DNA of 64,000 nt. Source: JBEVJK01 sp963791325 (GTDB lineage Bacteria; Pseudomonadota; Alphaproteobacteria; Rhizobiales; Rhizobiaceae). Of the stretch, positions 1-8,845 are shown in pieces. The stretch spans positions 1 to 64,000 of the forward strand of contig CAWBRU010000008.1 of assembly GCA_963791325.1 (NCBI GenBank), given 5' to 3'. A program made the translations under genes and the position numbers. Each line of letters starts with the position of its first letter. Positions within the stretch are counted from its first letter, which is position 1. The notes beneath the pieces are model-generated. The model did no database searches. It saw only the letters and a program-made list of their open reading frames with translations, and was not told the DNA's origin.

Positions 1-3
1 TGA

Positions 4-174
4 CTTGAACTTACCGATACTGACGGAAGACCCGTCGTGGTCAACATGGACCATGTAATCTCCTTCCGGACTGAAGGAGATCGAACCTCCCTCAACCTCA
101 ATTTGGCTGGCCGGCAGACGATCGAGGTCAAGCAAGCCTTCCGCGACCTCAAGGCACGGGTTGGGGGAACCTAA
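4..174 (+). pseudogene. FlbD-like small protein, start codon not found
   Basis: The frame ending in TAA at 172-174 reads LELTDTDGRPVVVNMDHV, then a Thr/Leu/Asn-rich beta stretch and a charged end. This resembles the short FlbD-type proteins (about 60 residues beginning MI-x-LT...G...VN.D.I). The same frame has a TGA at 1-3 and no ATG before position 46. The conserved start therefore lacks a normal initiation codon, unless a base has been gained or lost at the very edge of the window. It could be a frameshifted remnant or an edge artefact. Assignment rests on pattern only. Confidence 0.35.
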
Positions 175-551
175 TTCGGCGACCTTCCACGGGACGGGTC
201 GCGGGCAACGGCGTCTGACAATTGGCTCTAGCTCCGTCGAATTGGTGCATCCTCCGGATTGATTTCTCCTCAATTGCTAGCGCATCAAAGGTGAACCGAA
301 ACAAGCCCGATGACCTGACGACGCATCCCGGCGGCGCTCGGGCGCGGCCGGCCGGTCTAAGCAATTCAGATTTGGGATGTTGGCGGCTGCCAGGCACGCT
401 CCCCGCTGCGCTAGTCAGCCTGCCTTGGTAGTCGGTTCCGGCACGCGGTCGGGAGAACGGCGGAACAAAATGGGCCACCAACCGCTTGATGTTGCGCTGC
501 AACATCTTGGACTAACTCGGGTTGTCATGCATGCCGATACGGAGACACGAC
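175..551. other. intergenic, nothing recognised
   Basis: No reading frame here looks like a protein family on either strand. A long minus frame has the Arg/Pro/Ser composition typical of antisense shadows in GC-rich DNA. Confidence 0.5.
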
Positions 552-1601
552 ATGACCTTGCGCCATTCCAAGCATCGCCTTGCCAAGAATTTTGAGGCGT
601 CGACGGGAATGAGGAGTGGACTATCGGCCCTAGTTGTCTCCCATCCCTATCTAGCAGGTGCTGCTGCGTTGGCCGCCCTCGGTTTGATGAACCGCCTCCT
701 CGCTGCCGCTGCCGAGCGCCACAACCCGCCCTCGGGCAAGTTCGTAGAAGCCGACGGTGTTCGCCTGCATTATGTCGAGCAAGGGCATGGCCAGCCTTTG
801 ATTCTGCTACACGGCAACGGCAGCATGCTCCAGGACTTCGCATCGAGCGGACTGATCCATGCAGCGTCCAAGAGACACCGGGTGATCGCCTTCGACCGTC
901 CGGGATACGGCCACAGCAAGCGCCCGCGAAGCACGATCTGGACGGCGGACGCGCAAGCGAAGTTGATCGCATCAGCGCTGGACAGGCTTGGGATCTCCAG
1001 GGCGACCGTGCTTGGACATTCGTGGGGCTGCTCTGTGTCGGTGGCTCTCGCCCTCCGACGTCCTGACTTGGTGGGAAGTTTGGTTCTTGCTTCGGGCTAC
1101 TATTTTCCGAGTACGCGTACAGATGCGGTCACCATGTCCGGTCCCGCCATACCTGTGATCGGGGATCTAATTCGATATACAATCTCACCCCTGCTTGCCC
1201 GTCTCTTTTGGCCGCTTCTTACCCGGAGGATCTTTGGCCCGGCACCAGTACCGGAAAAATTCCACGACGGCTTTCCGAAGGAGATGACATTCCGTCCATC
1301 TCAGATCCGTGCAAGCGCGGCGGAGAGCGCGCTAATGATCCCCGACGCCTTCGCGGCGCGCGGAAATTATGTCGAACTCACGATGCCTGTTGTCATCATC
1401 GCCGGCGAGGAAGACAGGCTTGTCGATATCAACGCACAGTCAGCACGACTCCATGCCGAGCTACCGAAAAGCACCTTCCATCGTGTGGAGGGAGCCGGCC
1501 ACATGGTGCACCAAACATCGATGAGCGAAGTCATGGCCGCAATTGAAGAGGCTGCTGCGGCTCGAGCGGATCAAGACGCCGGAAAACCTCTGGCGGCCTA
1601 G
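552..1601 (+). CDS. alpha/beta hydrolase with N-terminal membrane segment
   Basis: A 349-residue alpha/beta-hydrolase fold enzyme. Residues about 32-54 form a hydrophobic stretch that could anchor it in the membrane. The fold follows from about residue 63: the HGNG oxyanion turn (87-90), the nucleophile elbow GHSWG with Ser157, the acid in GEEDRL (about Asp288) and the catalytic His in GAGHMVHQ (about 317). The complete triad suggests an active esterase, epoxide hydrolase or haloalkane-type hydrolase; the substrate cannot be read from sequence. ATG 552 is chosen because GGAGACACGAC lies just upstream; an in-frame start at 522 lacks such a site. It stands alone with no operon partner. Confidence 0.85.
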   Translation: MTLRHSKHRLAKNFEASTGMRSGLSALVVSHPYLAGAAALAALGLMNRLLAAAAERHNPPSGKFVEADGVRLHYVEQGHGQPLILLHGNGSMLQDFASSGLIHAASKRHRVIAFDRPGYGHSKRPRSTIWTADAQAKLIASALDRLGISRATVLGHSWGCSVSVALALRRPDLVGSLVLASGYYFPSTRTDAVTMSGPAIPVIGDLIRYTISPLLARLFWPLLTRRIFGPAPVPEKFHDGFPKEMTFRPSQIRASAAESALMIPDAFAARGNYVELTMPVVIIAGEEDRLVDINAQSARLHAELPKSTFHRVEGAGHMVHQTSMSEVMAAIEEAAAARADQDAGKPLAA

Positions 1602-2063
1602 TTCAATTAAGGCCTCAAGCAGTTTGAGCCGTCAAATCCCGTAGAAAGCAGGCGAACGCCTGATGCGTACAATCACGCCGCCACTCATCTCCTAGGGCCT
1701 CCCGCTGGGCATATCGAAACAGCACAGATAGCGGCGGGCTTCTGGTCACCTGTCCAGGCCGAGGTCGCCTGCCGTCAATTGAAGGGGCGGATGAGTTTGG
1801 ACCACGTGCCTGGCATCTGTGTGCAGCTGGGTCCCGGGCATAGAGCCACCGTCATCGACAACCCTGTGGATTCTCTGGATATGATCGACCGTCAACCTGA
1901 GCATGCTCATTCTTGTTCACATCCTATACCTTTCGGGTCAGAGACGCTCATACATTACTGATCGAACCGAAAGCATGGATCGAGATCTATGCCCCAGATG
2001 ACTCACATCTCGGCGATTGCACGACCTCAACAGCCTTCTGAACGGACATCTCTGGGCCTACGT
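1602..2063. other. intergenic, nothing recognised
   Basis: Lies between convergent genes. Short frames are present (for example 1779-1961 plus) but lack a ribosome site and family resemblance. No strong terminator hairpin was seen. Confidence 0.5.
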
Positions 2064-3771
2064 CTACGGGATAACGGACCGTTTGCCTTGTTGGGCGCTC
2101 GCTTTTCCGGATCGCTGCTCTTCACACCAGGCGAAACGATAAGCGCCGGTGAAGGCCTGGGCTTGGGCCTGGTTCATGCAAACGGGCAGCCCTGCCGCTT
2201 CCGCGCCTTGGATCAGCAGCGCATCATCGCTGAACACCTGGTAGGGAAACATGCTCTCCGCGGTCCAAGCTGGATTGAGGCGCAATGTCTCCAACTTGGC
2301 CTTGGCGGAGACATCTAACTTCCCCGTTTGAGCCGCGCTCATCGAAACGAAAGCGGACTGGTTGGGCGAAGCTCCCATGCGCGACGCAGCCGCATAGGCT
2401 TCATCGAACCTTCGGGACGAGAAGAAGGCTTCGGTGATCGGAAAATTCCACCATGAGGGATGGCCGGGGTTCAGTGCCACGGCCTTTTCGATGAGCGCCA
2501 TTGCCCGCCCGGGGTCGGTCCCGGCCAACACCCAGGAAAGCAGGATCGGAATGTCGGAATTGCCACGACCAAGCTCGGCAGCGTGCTGGAAATAGAACTC
2601 TGCCTGCTCACTTTTTCCCTGCAGGTTGCTGACGAGCCCCATCTGATAGGTGGCGATGGCGTCGCCGGGATCCAGCAAGAACGCCCGTTCCGCATATCTC
2701 CGCTGGGCTTCGACGGCAGCCGGAAAGTCGATCGGCGCGCCGAGATCCATCTGGACACCATAGGTGATGGCCCAATCGCGGACGAGCGGCATGAAGTCCG
2801 GCGCAAGCTCGAGTCCCTTGCTGAAGTAGCGTCTGGCCGCGCCCATGCTGTCGGGGGTCATGCGATGTTTTGCTTCGATGCCAAGAAGCCAGTAGTCGTA
2901 CGGGTCGAGCTCGCTTTCACCCTTGTGGCGGGCAACGGCGCGGTCGGCTTTGTTGATCTCGCCCTGCCAACCCGTCAACGTCACGGCGATCCGCTGCGTG
3001 ATATCGTCCTGGACATCCAGCAAGCGTTCGGCAGGGCGGTCGTATTGTTCAGACCACACATTGATGCCGGTGTCGGCGGCGATCAGTCGAGCCGTGACCC
3101 GCATCCGATATCCATCTACCCGGAACGTGCCATGCAGCACATATCTTACCGATAGATCCTGGGCGACCTTACGCAGATCTTGCGGGCTGAGACGCGCGGG
3201 CAGCGCCCGGGCCGCCTCGACGACGGGGATCTGCGCTGAGCGGGCCAAGTCCGCGATGATGTCCTCGGTGAGGCCGTTGGCGAAGCCGCTCCAACTGGTC
3301 TCGCCGCCAAGATTTCTCGAATGGCAAGATTGCGAGCGACGGCGGCTTGCGGGCGGAACCGGGGGATGACAGGAGCAAGCTGCCGGCAGCGATGATCGAC
3401 GCCAGCACACCGGCAGCTGCCAGGGTCGACCGCTTGCGCCAGAATTGTTGAGCGCCTGGCTCGACGGCCAGCATGTAGCCCCGCTTCAGGACGGTCTTTA
3501 CGACCGTATGCCGATCATCGCCAAGCGCCTTGCGGATCTCCGCAATGCACTGGACCAGGCTGTCATCGGTGACTGCCACTCCCCGCCAAACGGCGGCGAC
3601 GAGCTCGTCCTTGCTCACCAGTTTGCCTTGGCGGGCGGCCAACACCTGCAACACCGCTGCTGCCTGAGGTCGGAGTGTAACCGTCGTTCCGGAAGTCTTC
3701 GCAACGACGCCTCTCTGAAGATCGACATCTCGACCGTTCAGGCGAAGCGAAGTTGGAGCTGATCCACCCAT
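2064..3771 (-). pseudogene. winged-helix / TolB-like / TPR regulator, one frameshift
   Basis: Restoring one frame gives a 568-residue protein of a type common in rhizobia. It has an OmpR-type winged helix (about residues 10-100), one membrane segment (about 115-135), a TolB-like part beginning PPSLAILPFE and continuing GFANGLTEDIIADLARS, then TPR-like helices to the end. The break is at 3313-3315: the minus strand has three A's after TTCGAG where two would give FENLGGETSW in frame. ATG 3771 has GAGGGG eight bases upstream. If the extra base is real, only a DNA-binding domain plus membrane anchor is made; if it is a sequencing error, the gene is intact. Known relatives lack the cyclase domain but share the C-terminal architecture with cyclase-TPR proteins. 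Confidence 0.8.
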
Positions 3772-3965
3772 GGCGAACACCCCTCGACGCTCGTGCACTG
3801 AAACGTTACTGCAATCGGGGGGATTGGACCAGCGAGACCCGGAATTTCGGTCAGAATAGAGAGGTTTCGTCCAAATTTCGTCTGTCGATCGTTCGTTGAT
3901 CATGACCCGTCCGAGACAGCGTCACATCCTCCCGACAGGCGCAACTGCCCGAGAGGGGATGGAAA

Positions 3966-4169
3966 ATGATCGAGCTGGTAATTGCTGCATGCCTCGCCAC
4001 TTCGGGCGAGTGCAGAGAGACCCGCCTTACCTACGATGCCATGGAGGTCTCCTTGATGACCTGTATGGTTGCCGGACAGGCCCAGATCGCACTCTGGCAG
4101 GAACAGCATCCATCGTGGCGCATCAGGCGGTGGCATTGCGACGTGGCCCGCCAGCACGACGAGATTTAA
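3966..4169 (+). CDS. small Cys-containing protein, paralogue of 62098-62313
   Basis: A 67-residue protein starting MIELVIAACLATSGEC. It has a short hydrophobic N-terminus, spaced cysteines and a HPSWRIRRWHC motif near the end. AGAGGGGATGGAAA precedes the ATG. The product at 62098-62313 has the same layout: hydrophobic start, CAM or DAM motif, W, HP-aromatic-x-IRR, C. That supports both being real members of one small, probably secreted or membrane-attached family. Function is unknown. It lies upstream of the GST with no shared signal. Confidence 0.6.
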   Translation: MIELVIAACLATSGECRETRLTYDAMEVSLMTCMVAGQAQIALWQEQHPSWRIRRWHCDVARQHDEI

Positions 4170-4290
4170 GAACTTCTCGAGGGCGTTCCGAATAAGTTCC
4201 AGCCGAACCGGCAGCCGCAGTTGTGGTATTTGCCATTCGAGCACCGCATGGCACAAACCCCAGACAGCGCCAGACTCGAGAGGCAGCTCG

Positions 4291-4968
4291 ATGTACATCC
4301 TCTACGGAGGCGACTTTACGCGTGCATCCCTGATTCAATGGATGCTCGAGGAGGGACGGATCCAGTATGAGCTCAGAAAGATAGACATTCTCAAAGGCGA
4401 GCACCGCTCTGCGGAATTCCTCGCCCTCAACCCCGCGGGCCTGGTACCCGTGCTGATCACGCCAGAAGGCGACGTGCTTTCTGAAGCGGCGGCGCTGATG
4501 CTGCACTTGGCTGACCGGCATCAGCTCACCGATCTGGCACCCGCATTGACCGACAAGGACAGAGGTCACTTCCTCTCGGCAGTGTTCTATATCGCCAGTG
4601 ACATACAAGCTGAGATGAAGCGCTTTCATTTCCCGCATCGGTTTTCACTGAGACGAGAAGACGACGTCGCCGTGCAGGAAATGGCAAAGTCGCTGGTCAT
4701 AAGCCGCCTACAGGTCGTGAACACAAAGCTGGCGGCCAGGGGGCCTTTCATCCTTGGGGCGCGCTTCTCTCTGGCCGATTTCTACCTGAGTTTCTGGATT
4801 GCATATCTAGACAAGGAAGGCGTGTGCCAGCGCTATCCCGCTGTCGCCAAGCTCTACGACCTAGTTCAATCTCGACCAACTGCTGCGTCTTACCTGCGAG
4901 AAACTGAACGCATGGCGGCAGATTATGCTGAGATGCTCAAGCAGAGGCCCGGAGGTGTCATAGCCTAG
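4291..4968 (+). CDS. glutathione S-transferase family protein
   Basis: A 225-residue GST. The N-terminal thioredoxin-like domain (about 1-80) begins MYILYGGDFTRASLIQWML and includes the cis-proline segment NPAGLVPVLITPEG and the glutathione-contact region LSEAAALMLHLAD. The helical C-terminal domain includes GPFILGARFSLADFYLSFWI, the N-capping region that marks GSTs. It would conjugate or reduce with glutathione in the cytoplasm; the substrate is unknown. ATG 4291 is chosen because the domain begins there and GAGAGGC is upstream. The longer frame from 4069 adds only low-complexity residues. Confidence 0.85.
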   Translation: MYILYGGDFTRASLIQWMLEEGRIQYELRKIDILKGEHRSAEFLALNPAGLVPVLITPEGDVLSEAAALMLHLADRHQLTDLAPALTDKDRGHFLSAVFYIASDIQAEMKRFHFPHRFSLRREDDVAVQEMAKSLVISRLQVVNTKLAARGPFILGARFSLADFYLSFWIAYLDKEGVCQRYPAVAKLYDLVQSRPTAASYLRETERMAADYAEMLKQRPGGVIA

Positions 4969-5538
4969 GGTTGGGGTGGATCCTGCCTCGTTCACCTGTC
5001 CGTTACGTTTCGGCTTGGGTCGGAGACGGTGATGTACCGTGCCTGCGCGTCCCCGAACCCGCTCTGGACGACAGGAACCTACCGTCGTCTTAGGCCCAGA
5101 GCAGTCTGCCAGGAAAACCCCGAATGTCCGGTTGGCGCCACATATCGGCCTTAGAGGCTAGCAGTGCCTCCGGCCGGAAGCAGACATCGCGGCGGACCGT
5201 GTTGGAGGTCGTGTTAGCGCCAACAGCGGTCATTGCCGAGGAGATGATTTAACGTCTTTTTCGGACCCGGGAGCTGAGTGGCAACGTTGGCTCGTCACGA
5301 AGATGCCTGCTGGCTACTCGCTGACATGTCTTGTGCCTGGGCAGGCACCGCGTACGATGCAGCAAGCGCGAGCACTGCCAAAATGAAGATACCCCAGAAA
5401 AAAAGATGCAAAGCGCTATCAAGAACGTGCTCCAGCAACGGGTACTTTTCCTAGATGCCCGTCAGATCGCAAGTTCCAAGCAGGCGGAATGGCCTTGGCT
5501 CATCTCGCTCCGACAAGTGGTGGGGCATCACTGATGCG
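4969..5538. other. intergenic; possible left margin of the integrative element
   Basis: No supported gene. The element genes on the minus strand begin to the right. I looked for a second copy of the tRNA-Lys 3' end found at 11929-11973 and did not see one here, so the left junction is not defined. Confidence 0.4.
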
Positions 5539-5892
5539 CTACTTGCGCTGCACCGGTACAAACTCTGACCAACCGAACCGACATCGGAGCGCGAACATGA
5601 TTGCTCGCAAGGCTACAGGGCCGCTGCCGTCCGCGAACTCTGCAAGTCTCAAGACCAACGTTACGTACACTTGGGCGGAACCATGATCGAGTTCGCGCCG
5701 GTAGTGCTGGCGGAGTGTTCGAGCGCTTATGCCAAGCGCAAGTCCGATGTCGATTTGAGGAACTCCGTGGGCTGAAAGCGTGGTCACGAACCGCCGCAGC
5801 AATGGCGTTGGCTTATGTCCCGGCCGTCCGGGGGGTCGCTTTAACGGAGGGGGAAATTCGGGACGGAAGCCGTCGACTAGGGATTGTACCAT
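5539..5892 (-). CDS. phage-type helix-turn-helix protein
   Basis: 117 residues. A basic, Pro-rich start leads into GRPGHKPTPLLRRFVTTL and then a clear helix-turn-helix at about 36-66 (GVPQIDIGLALGISARTLRQHY). A RREL-D-G-A tail and a RFGWSE end follow. Proteins of this shape recur in prophages and integrative elements of Hyphomicrobiales, often near packaging genes; the exact role is unknown. ATG 5892 has GGAG eight bases upstream. The frame extends further upstream to 6255, but that extension is low-complexity and unsupported. Confidence 0.65.
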   Translation of the reverse strand: MVQSLVDGFRPEFPPPLKRPPGRPGHKPTPLLRRFVTTLSAHGVPQIDIGLALGISARTLRQHYRRELDHGSAQVYVTLVLRLAEFADGSGPVALRAIMFALRCRFGWSEFVPVQRK

Positions 5893-6260
5893 TCGAATTC
5901 TCCAGGGTGTCCAAAAAAAATCTGTGCGTGCGGACCACGCGGGTCCTTGGCGGGGACCCTGCCAGGATTTCTGACCCGCCCCCCCGCATCTGTCTGGCAT
6001 GTATCGGAGAAGCCACCCTCCGACCGGCCATGTGTATGCAGGAGACGTCGGTACATCGATTGCGGAAGTCGCGTCGATTTTTGTAGTCGGCCTCGGAACA
6101 ACTCGCCAAGCAACAGCACTTCGGCTGGCCCGCTCGATGATCGGCCGCCGTGGTCGCGAGTCCGGTCGGCCGAGATCATCGGGACGAACTTTCGAGAACA
6201 AGCAGGAACACACGATGCGCTTGGCGATTGGGGGCGTATTTGAGCCAAGGGACACGCACC
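5893..6260. other. divergent intergenic region
   Basis: Separates the minus-strand HTH gene from two plus-strand small genes, so it should hold both promoters. No clear -35/-10 pair was recognised. It contains runs of eight A's (5915-5922) and a run of C's (about 5977-5985). Confidence 0.4.
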
Positions 6261-6575
6261 ATGCAAAGACCCGATGCCGACGAAGTGAATCCCGCTATGC
6301 CAATCACAGGAGCCCCTCCCGAACTGCCCCCCGATCCTCGCCAGGCCGACCTGCCTGATCCCAATCTCGACGAAGACGACGAGGATGATGAGGGCCAGGA
6401 CGACGAAAACGACGGCACCGAGGAGTTTGTTGAGATCGACAAGGACGACGGATCGACCGAAGTGATCGAGAGAAGGGTCGACTTCGAGAGGATCGACGGT
6501 GATGACGCGGAAGAGTCCGGCGAGGCTGAAGAGATAGAGCGCCGTACCGACAACGTTGAGCGGGAGGGACGTTAG
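6261..6575 (+). CDS. acidic low-complexity small protein
   Basis: About 104 residues starting MQRPDADEVNPAMP. A Pro-rich N-terminus (to about 35) is followed by an Asp/Glu stretch (DEDDEDDEGQDDEND) and an E/R-alternating tail. AAGGGACACGCACC precedes the ATG. No fold or motif is recognised. The protein would be strongly acidic and probably disordered. The next gene starts directly after its stop codon, suggesting co-translation. The antisense Ser-rich frame is a shadow of the acidic codons. Confidence 0.55.
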   Translation: MQRPDADEVNPAMPITGAPPELPPDPRQADLPDPNLDEDDEDDEGQDDENDGTEEFVEIDKDDGSTEVIERRVDFERIDGDDAEESGEAEEIERRTDNVEREGR

Positions 6576-6734
6576 ATGCCCGATCCCAAGACCCCTCCGG
6601 TGCGTGTGCCCGAACCTGGAGCGACCCAGAACACGCCTGTCAAAGAGCCGGAGCCGGAACGGCTCCCGGACGAAGAGCCCACGCCTAATCCGGACGAGAA
6701 GAACCGAGAGCCGCCCAAGACCGCTGGCCTTTAG
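6576..6734 (+). CDS. Pro/Glu-rich 52-residue protein
   Basis: Starts MPDPKTPPVRVPEPGATQNT and alternates PEPE, PDEEPTPNPDE and PPK blocks to the end. The ATG immediately follows the TAG of the acidic gene, with GGAGGG seven bases upstream inside that gene. Coupling and good ribosome site make it a likely real gene despite its length. Composition suggests a disordered protein; function unknown. Confidence 0.55.
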   Translation: MPDPKTPPVRVPEPGATQNTPVKEPEPERLPDEEPTPNPDEKNREPPKTAGL

Positions 6735-6751
6735 CGCGCGGCGGTGATCGT

Positions 6752-6819
6752 TGCCTGCGGCGGGCGGCGGGGAGACCGGTTTTCTGCCAAGTTGCTGGGG
6801 AACCTGCTCGCCGCAGGCA
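6752..6819. repeat. 11-bp perfect inverted repeat, 46-base spacer
   Basis: TGCCTGCGGCG at 6752-6762 is matched by CGCCGCAGGCA at 6809-6819. It lies just after the two small plus-strand genes and before the end of the minus-strand operon. It could act as a bidirectional terminator or a protein-binding site. There is no T-run. Confidence 0.45.
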
Positions 6820-6891
6820 GGCTGGGGGCCGGTCATGTCTGACCTTCCGCGCGCCCGCGCGTCTCTATTGCGCCATTGCAGCATGAAGCGG

Positions 6892-7095
6892 CTAGGTTGA
6901 AGAGAGGTACCCAACGCTGCTGAAGGGCAGGGAAGAAAGCAGCAAGCTCCAGCGGCTCTCCGTCTCCGTCTCCGTCTGCGTGTCCGTCTCTGTCTCAATC
7001 TCTCTTTCAGTATCCCTTTCCTTCTCTGTCTTATTGTCCCCCCACCTTGTGGACATGGTGTCCCCACGGTGACGCCATTGTGTTCGGAAACTCAT
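6892..7095 (-). CDS. small protein with GA-hexamer-encoded Glu/Thr repeat
   Basis: 67 residues. The ATG overlaps the stop of the upstream gene as ATGA, implying translational coupling. The middle reads KTEKERDTEREIETETDTQTETETES, encoded by a purine-rich near-repeat of GAGACG-type hexamers at about 6955-7030. Phage replication and helicase-loader proteins often carry such charged linkers after a DNA-binding domain. It may therefore be the separated C-terminal part of the upstream HTH protein. No enzymatic motif seen. Confidence 0.4.
   Translation of the reverse strand: MSFRTQWRHRGDTMSTRWGDNKTEKERDTEREIETETDTQTETETESRWSLLLSSLPFSSVGYLSST
6955..7030. repeat. polypurine/polypyrimidine short-tandem tract
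   Basis: The plus strand is almost purely C/T with imperfect TCCGTC and TCTCTG units. It sits inside the minus-strand frame described above. Such tracts are prone to slippage, so length variation would change that frame. Confidence 0.6.
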
Positions 7096-7535
7096 CGATA
7101 GCCTCCCTGAATGGCAGATAGCCTTGGCCTATTCCGGGGCCGTTTACTTTCATATTCTTCGAATTCTTTGCGAGCCTGTTCCCTCAATGGTTTGCTGTCG
7201 ATGTCTGCAAGCTGCTTGTCCACTGCAACGGCGTGATCGTCGTTCTTCGGACCACAGAACTTGAACCAGCCGGGCACGAACACCTCGTCGGTTTCGGGGT
7301 CGAAGGCTATCAGGCCGGCCTCGATAAGTGGCGTGCGGGCAGCCTCCAATTCGTCTGGCGTCCATCCCATGTCGGAGCAGACGTATCCTTCGGACAACCA
7401 GTAGCAGCCGAGATTGGTCTGGTGCGGACCGGCTATGAGATACAGGGCGAGCAGCTTGCTCCGCTCAGTTTGGGCTCGGAATCGCTTCGACGTCCAAATT
7501 TCTGGCGCGAGCATGCTGAATTTACGTTTCGCCAT
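7092..7535 (-). CDS. phage-type replication HTH protein
   Basis: 147 residues beginning MAKRKFSMLAPEIWTSKRF. The body (QTERSKLLALYLIAGPHQTNLGCYWLSEGYVCSDMGWTPDELEAA) matches the winged-helix N-terminal layout of phage replication-initiation proteins: a domain that judges host growth state, a helix-turn-helix, then PGWFKFCGPKND. The family is inferred from pattern. The ATG at 7535 shares TGATG with the stop of the Toprim gene. The downstream frame at 6892-7095 overlaps by ATGA. It is the penultimate gene of a tightly coupled operon. Confidence 0.6.
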   Translation of the reverse strand: MAKRKFSMLAPEIWTSKRFRAQTERSKLLALYLIAGPHQTNLGCYWLSEGYVCSDMGWTPDELEAARTPLIEAGLIAFDPETDEVFVPGWFKFCGPKNDDHAVAVDKQLADIDSKPLREQARKEFEEYESKRPRNRPRLSAIQGGYR

Positions 7536-8845
7536 CACCGCCTCCCCTGCCAGGTGCGGTAGTGGTCTATCTGCTCGACATAGTCCCGCTTGCTGTCGAA
7601 CAGCGGTGCCGCGGGCGGCGTCGCCGCGCGCGCCGCCGGCAGGTCATCTTCGTCGAAGACGGGGGCTACCTCTTCGAGCTCTTCGGCGATTTGCGGCCAG
7701 AGTTCTTCCGTCTTGGCCTCAAGGCGCGTGACCCCATTCTTGAAGGCGGCGATCATCTCCTCGTAACGCAGTTCGATTTCCGAGATGTCGAACCTTTCCA
7801 TCACCTCATCTTCTGCCGCCGCGACGGACCTTTTGTATCTCCAGTTCTCAAGATCAACGCGCGATTGCAGGGTCGGGTCTAGGTATCGAAAGACCTCGGC
7901 CTCCACGATCTTCCCAAGTTCGCCCGGGTGTAACGCCTCCAGCGCGTCCAACTCGGTAGCGCCAGCGCCGAACCTGTCTTCGAACTTGGTAGCGCGGCGC
8001 TCGGTCTCCTTTAACGGCGTTCTCGGCAGTCGGTACCGCTCACACTGCTTAGGCGTCAGAATGATAGGATCGAGCGTAATATCGAGGTCGAGGTCAGCCT
8101 CGCGAACCCAGAATTCGAGTTTCCTAGCCAGCGCCACCGGCATAGAGCGGCCACCTGGATCGAAGTCGCTTACGTACAAGATCCGCATTGGACGACGGTC
8201 TTCGAGCGCGCGCTCGATCGTCTGACGGGCTAGCACCTCCGAGGTCTCGCCGGTGCCTGGAACTAGGTTGAAGCCGTGGCGGGCCGCAAGCGGCACCAGA
8301 ATGTCGTTCTGCGTCGACTTCTCGACCCAGACCTCTACCAGGTAAGGCTGGGCCACACGCATCTCCTCGACGTGGAGCCAGGGGGCAATCACCTCGTCAG
8401 TCGGAATGTCCCAATCAAGGTCCGCAGAATCTGCTTGCCCTACCCGGCAGACGGCCCCGGCCGTGCCCAGATTGATCGAGTTTATTATAGGCGGATCGTT
8501 CCGGTGATCCGCGAGAGCGCCATCGGGTATCAGGCGGAGGTATCGTGCGCCCAGAGATGCAGCCGCGAAATACTTCCAGTCGTTCTCGGTGTTCAGGTAC
8601 GGTTCACCGTTTGGCTTGATAATTACCGGCTGTTGCGAGATTACGTTGTAGTGCAGCCGGCGGGGATGACTGCCGACCACCCAGCCGCATTTGACCCAGA
8701 GTTCGGCGAACCATTCCGCAGCCTCGCGCCGGCCCGGGATGCCCGCATAGAACGGGTCATTCTGATAGGTCAGCGCGAGCAGGTCGGTGACCCGGCAGCC
8801 GACCTCCTCGGCCAACTGCTTAATTCCGTCGTAATCAATCCTCAT
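7535..8845 (-). CDS. Toprim-domain protein with Top6A/Spo11-like motifs
   Basis: 436 residues. Residues 40-105 include RRLHYNVIS and the NT..W..FAAASLGARYLRLI segment. Residues 168-245 hold a Toprim signature: LVEVWVEKS (Glu175), then RILYVSDFDPGGRSM with Asp227 and Asp229. The E...DxD pair with DPGG resembles the metal site of archaeal topoisomerase VI subunit A and Spo11. Tyr66 is a candidate for the attacking tyrosine. The C-terminal third is helical and Glu-rich. Start MRIDYD overlaps the ParB-like gene by 11 bases. Its context (ParB-like, excisionase, integrase) suggests DNA processing for the element. It could instead be a Toprim nuclease or primase accessory; function is not proven. 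Confidence 0.65.
   Translation of the reverse strand: MRIDYDGIKQLAEEVGCRVTDLLALTYQNDPFYAGIPGRREAAEWFAELWVKCGWVVGSHPRRLHYNVISQQPVIIKPNGEPYLNTENDWKYFAAASLGARYLRLIPDGALADHRNDPPIINSINLGTAGAVCRVGQADSADLDWDIPTDEVIAPWLHVEEMRVAQPYLVEVWVEKSTQNDILVPLAARHGFNLVPGTGETSEVLARQTIERALEDRRPMRILYVSDFDPGGRSMPVALARKLEFWVREADLDLDITLDPIILTPKQCERYRLPRTPLKETERRATKFEDRFGAGATELDALEALHPGELGKIVEAEVFRYLDPTLQSRVDLENWRYKRSVAAAEDEVMERFDISEIELRYEEMIAAFKNGVTRLEAKTEELWPQIAEELEEVAPVFDEDDLPAARAATPPAAPLFDSKRDYVEQIDHYRTWQGRR

Noticed and set aside
5877..7067. Long minus-strand frame of about 396 codons
   Set aside because: It runs antisense through the acidic and Pro-rich small genes, is Arg-rich, and lacks family resemblance or a ribosome site.
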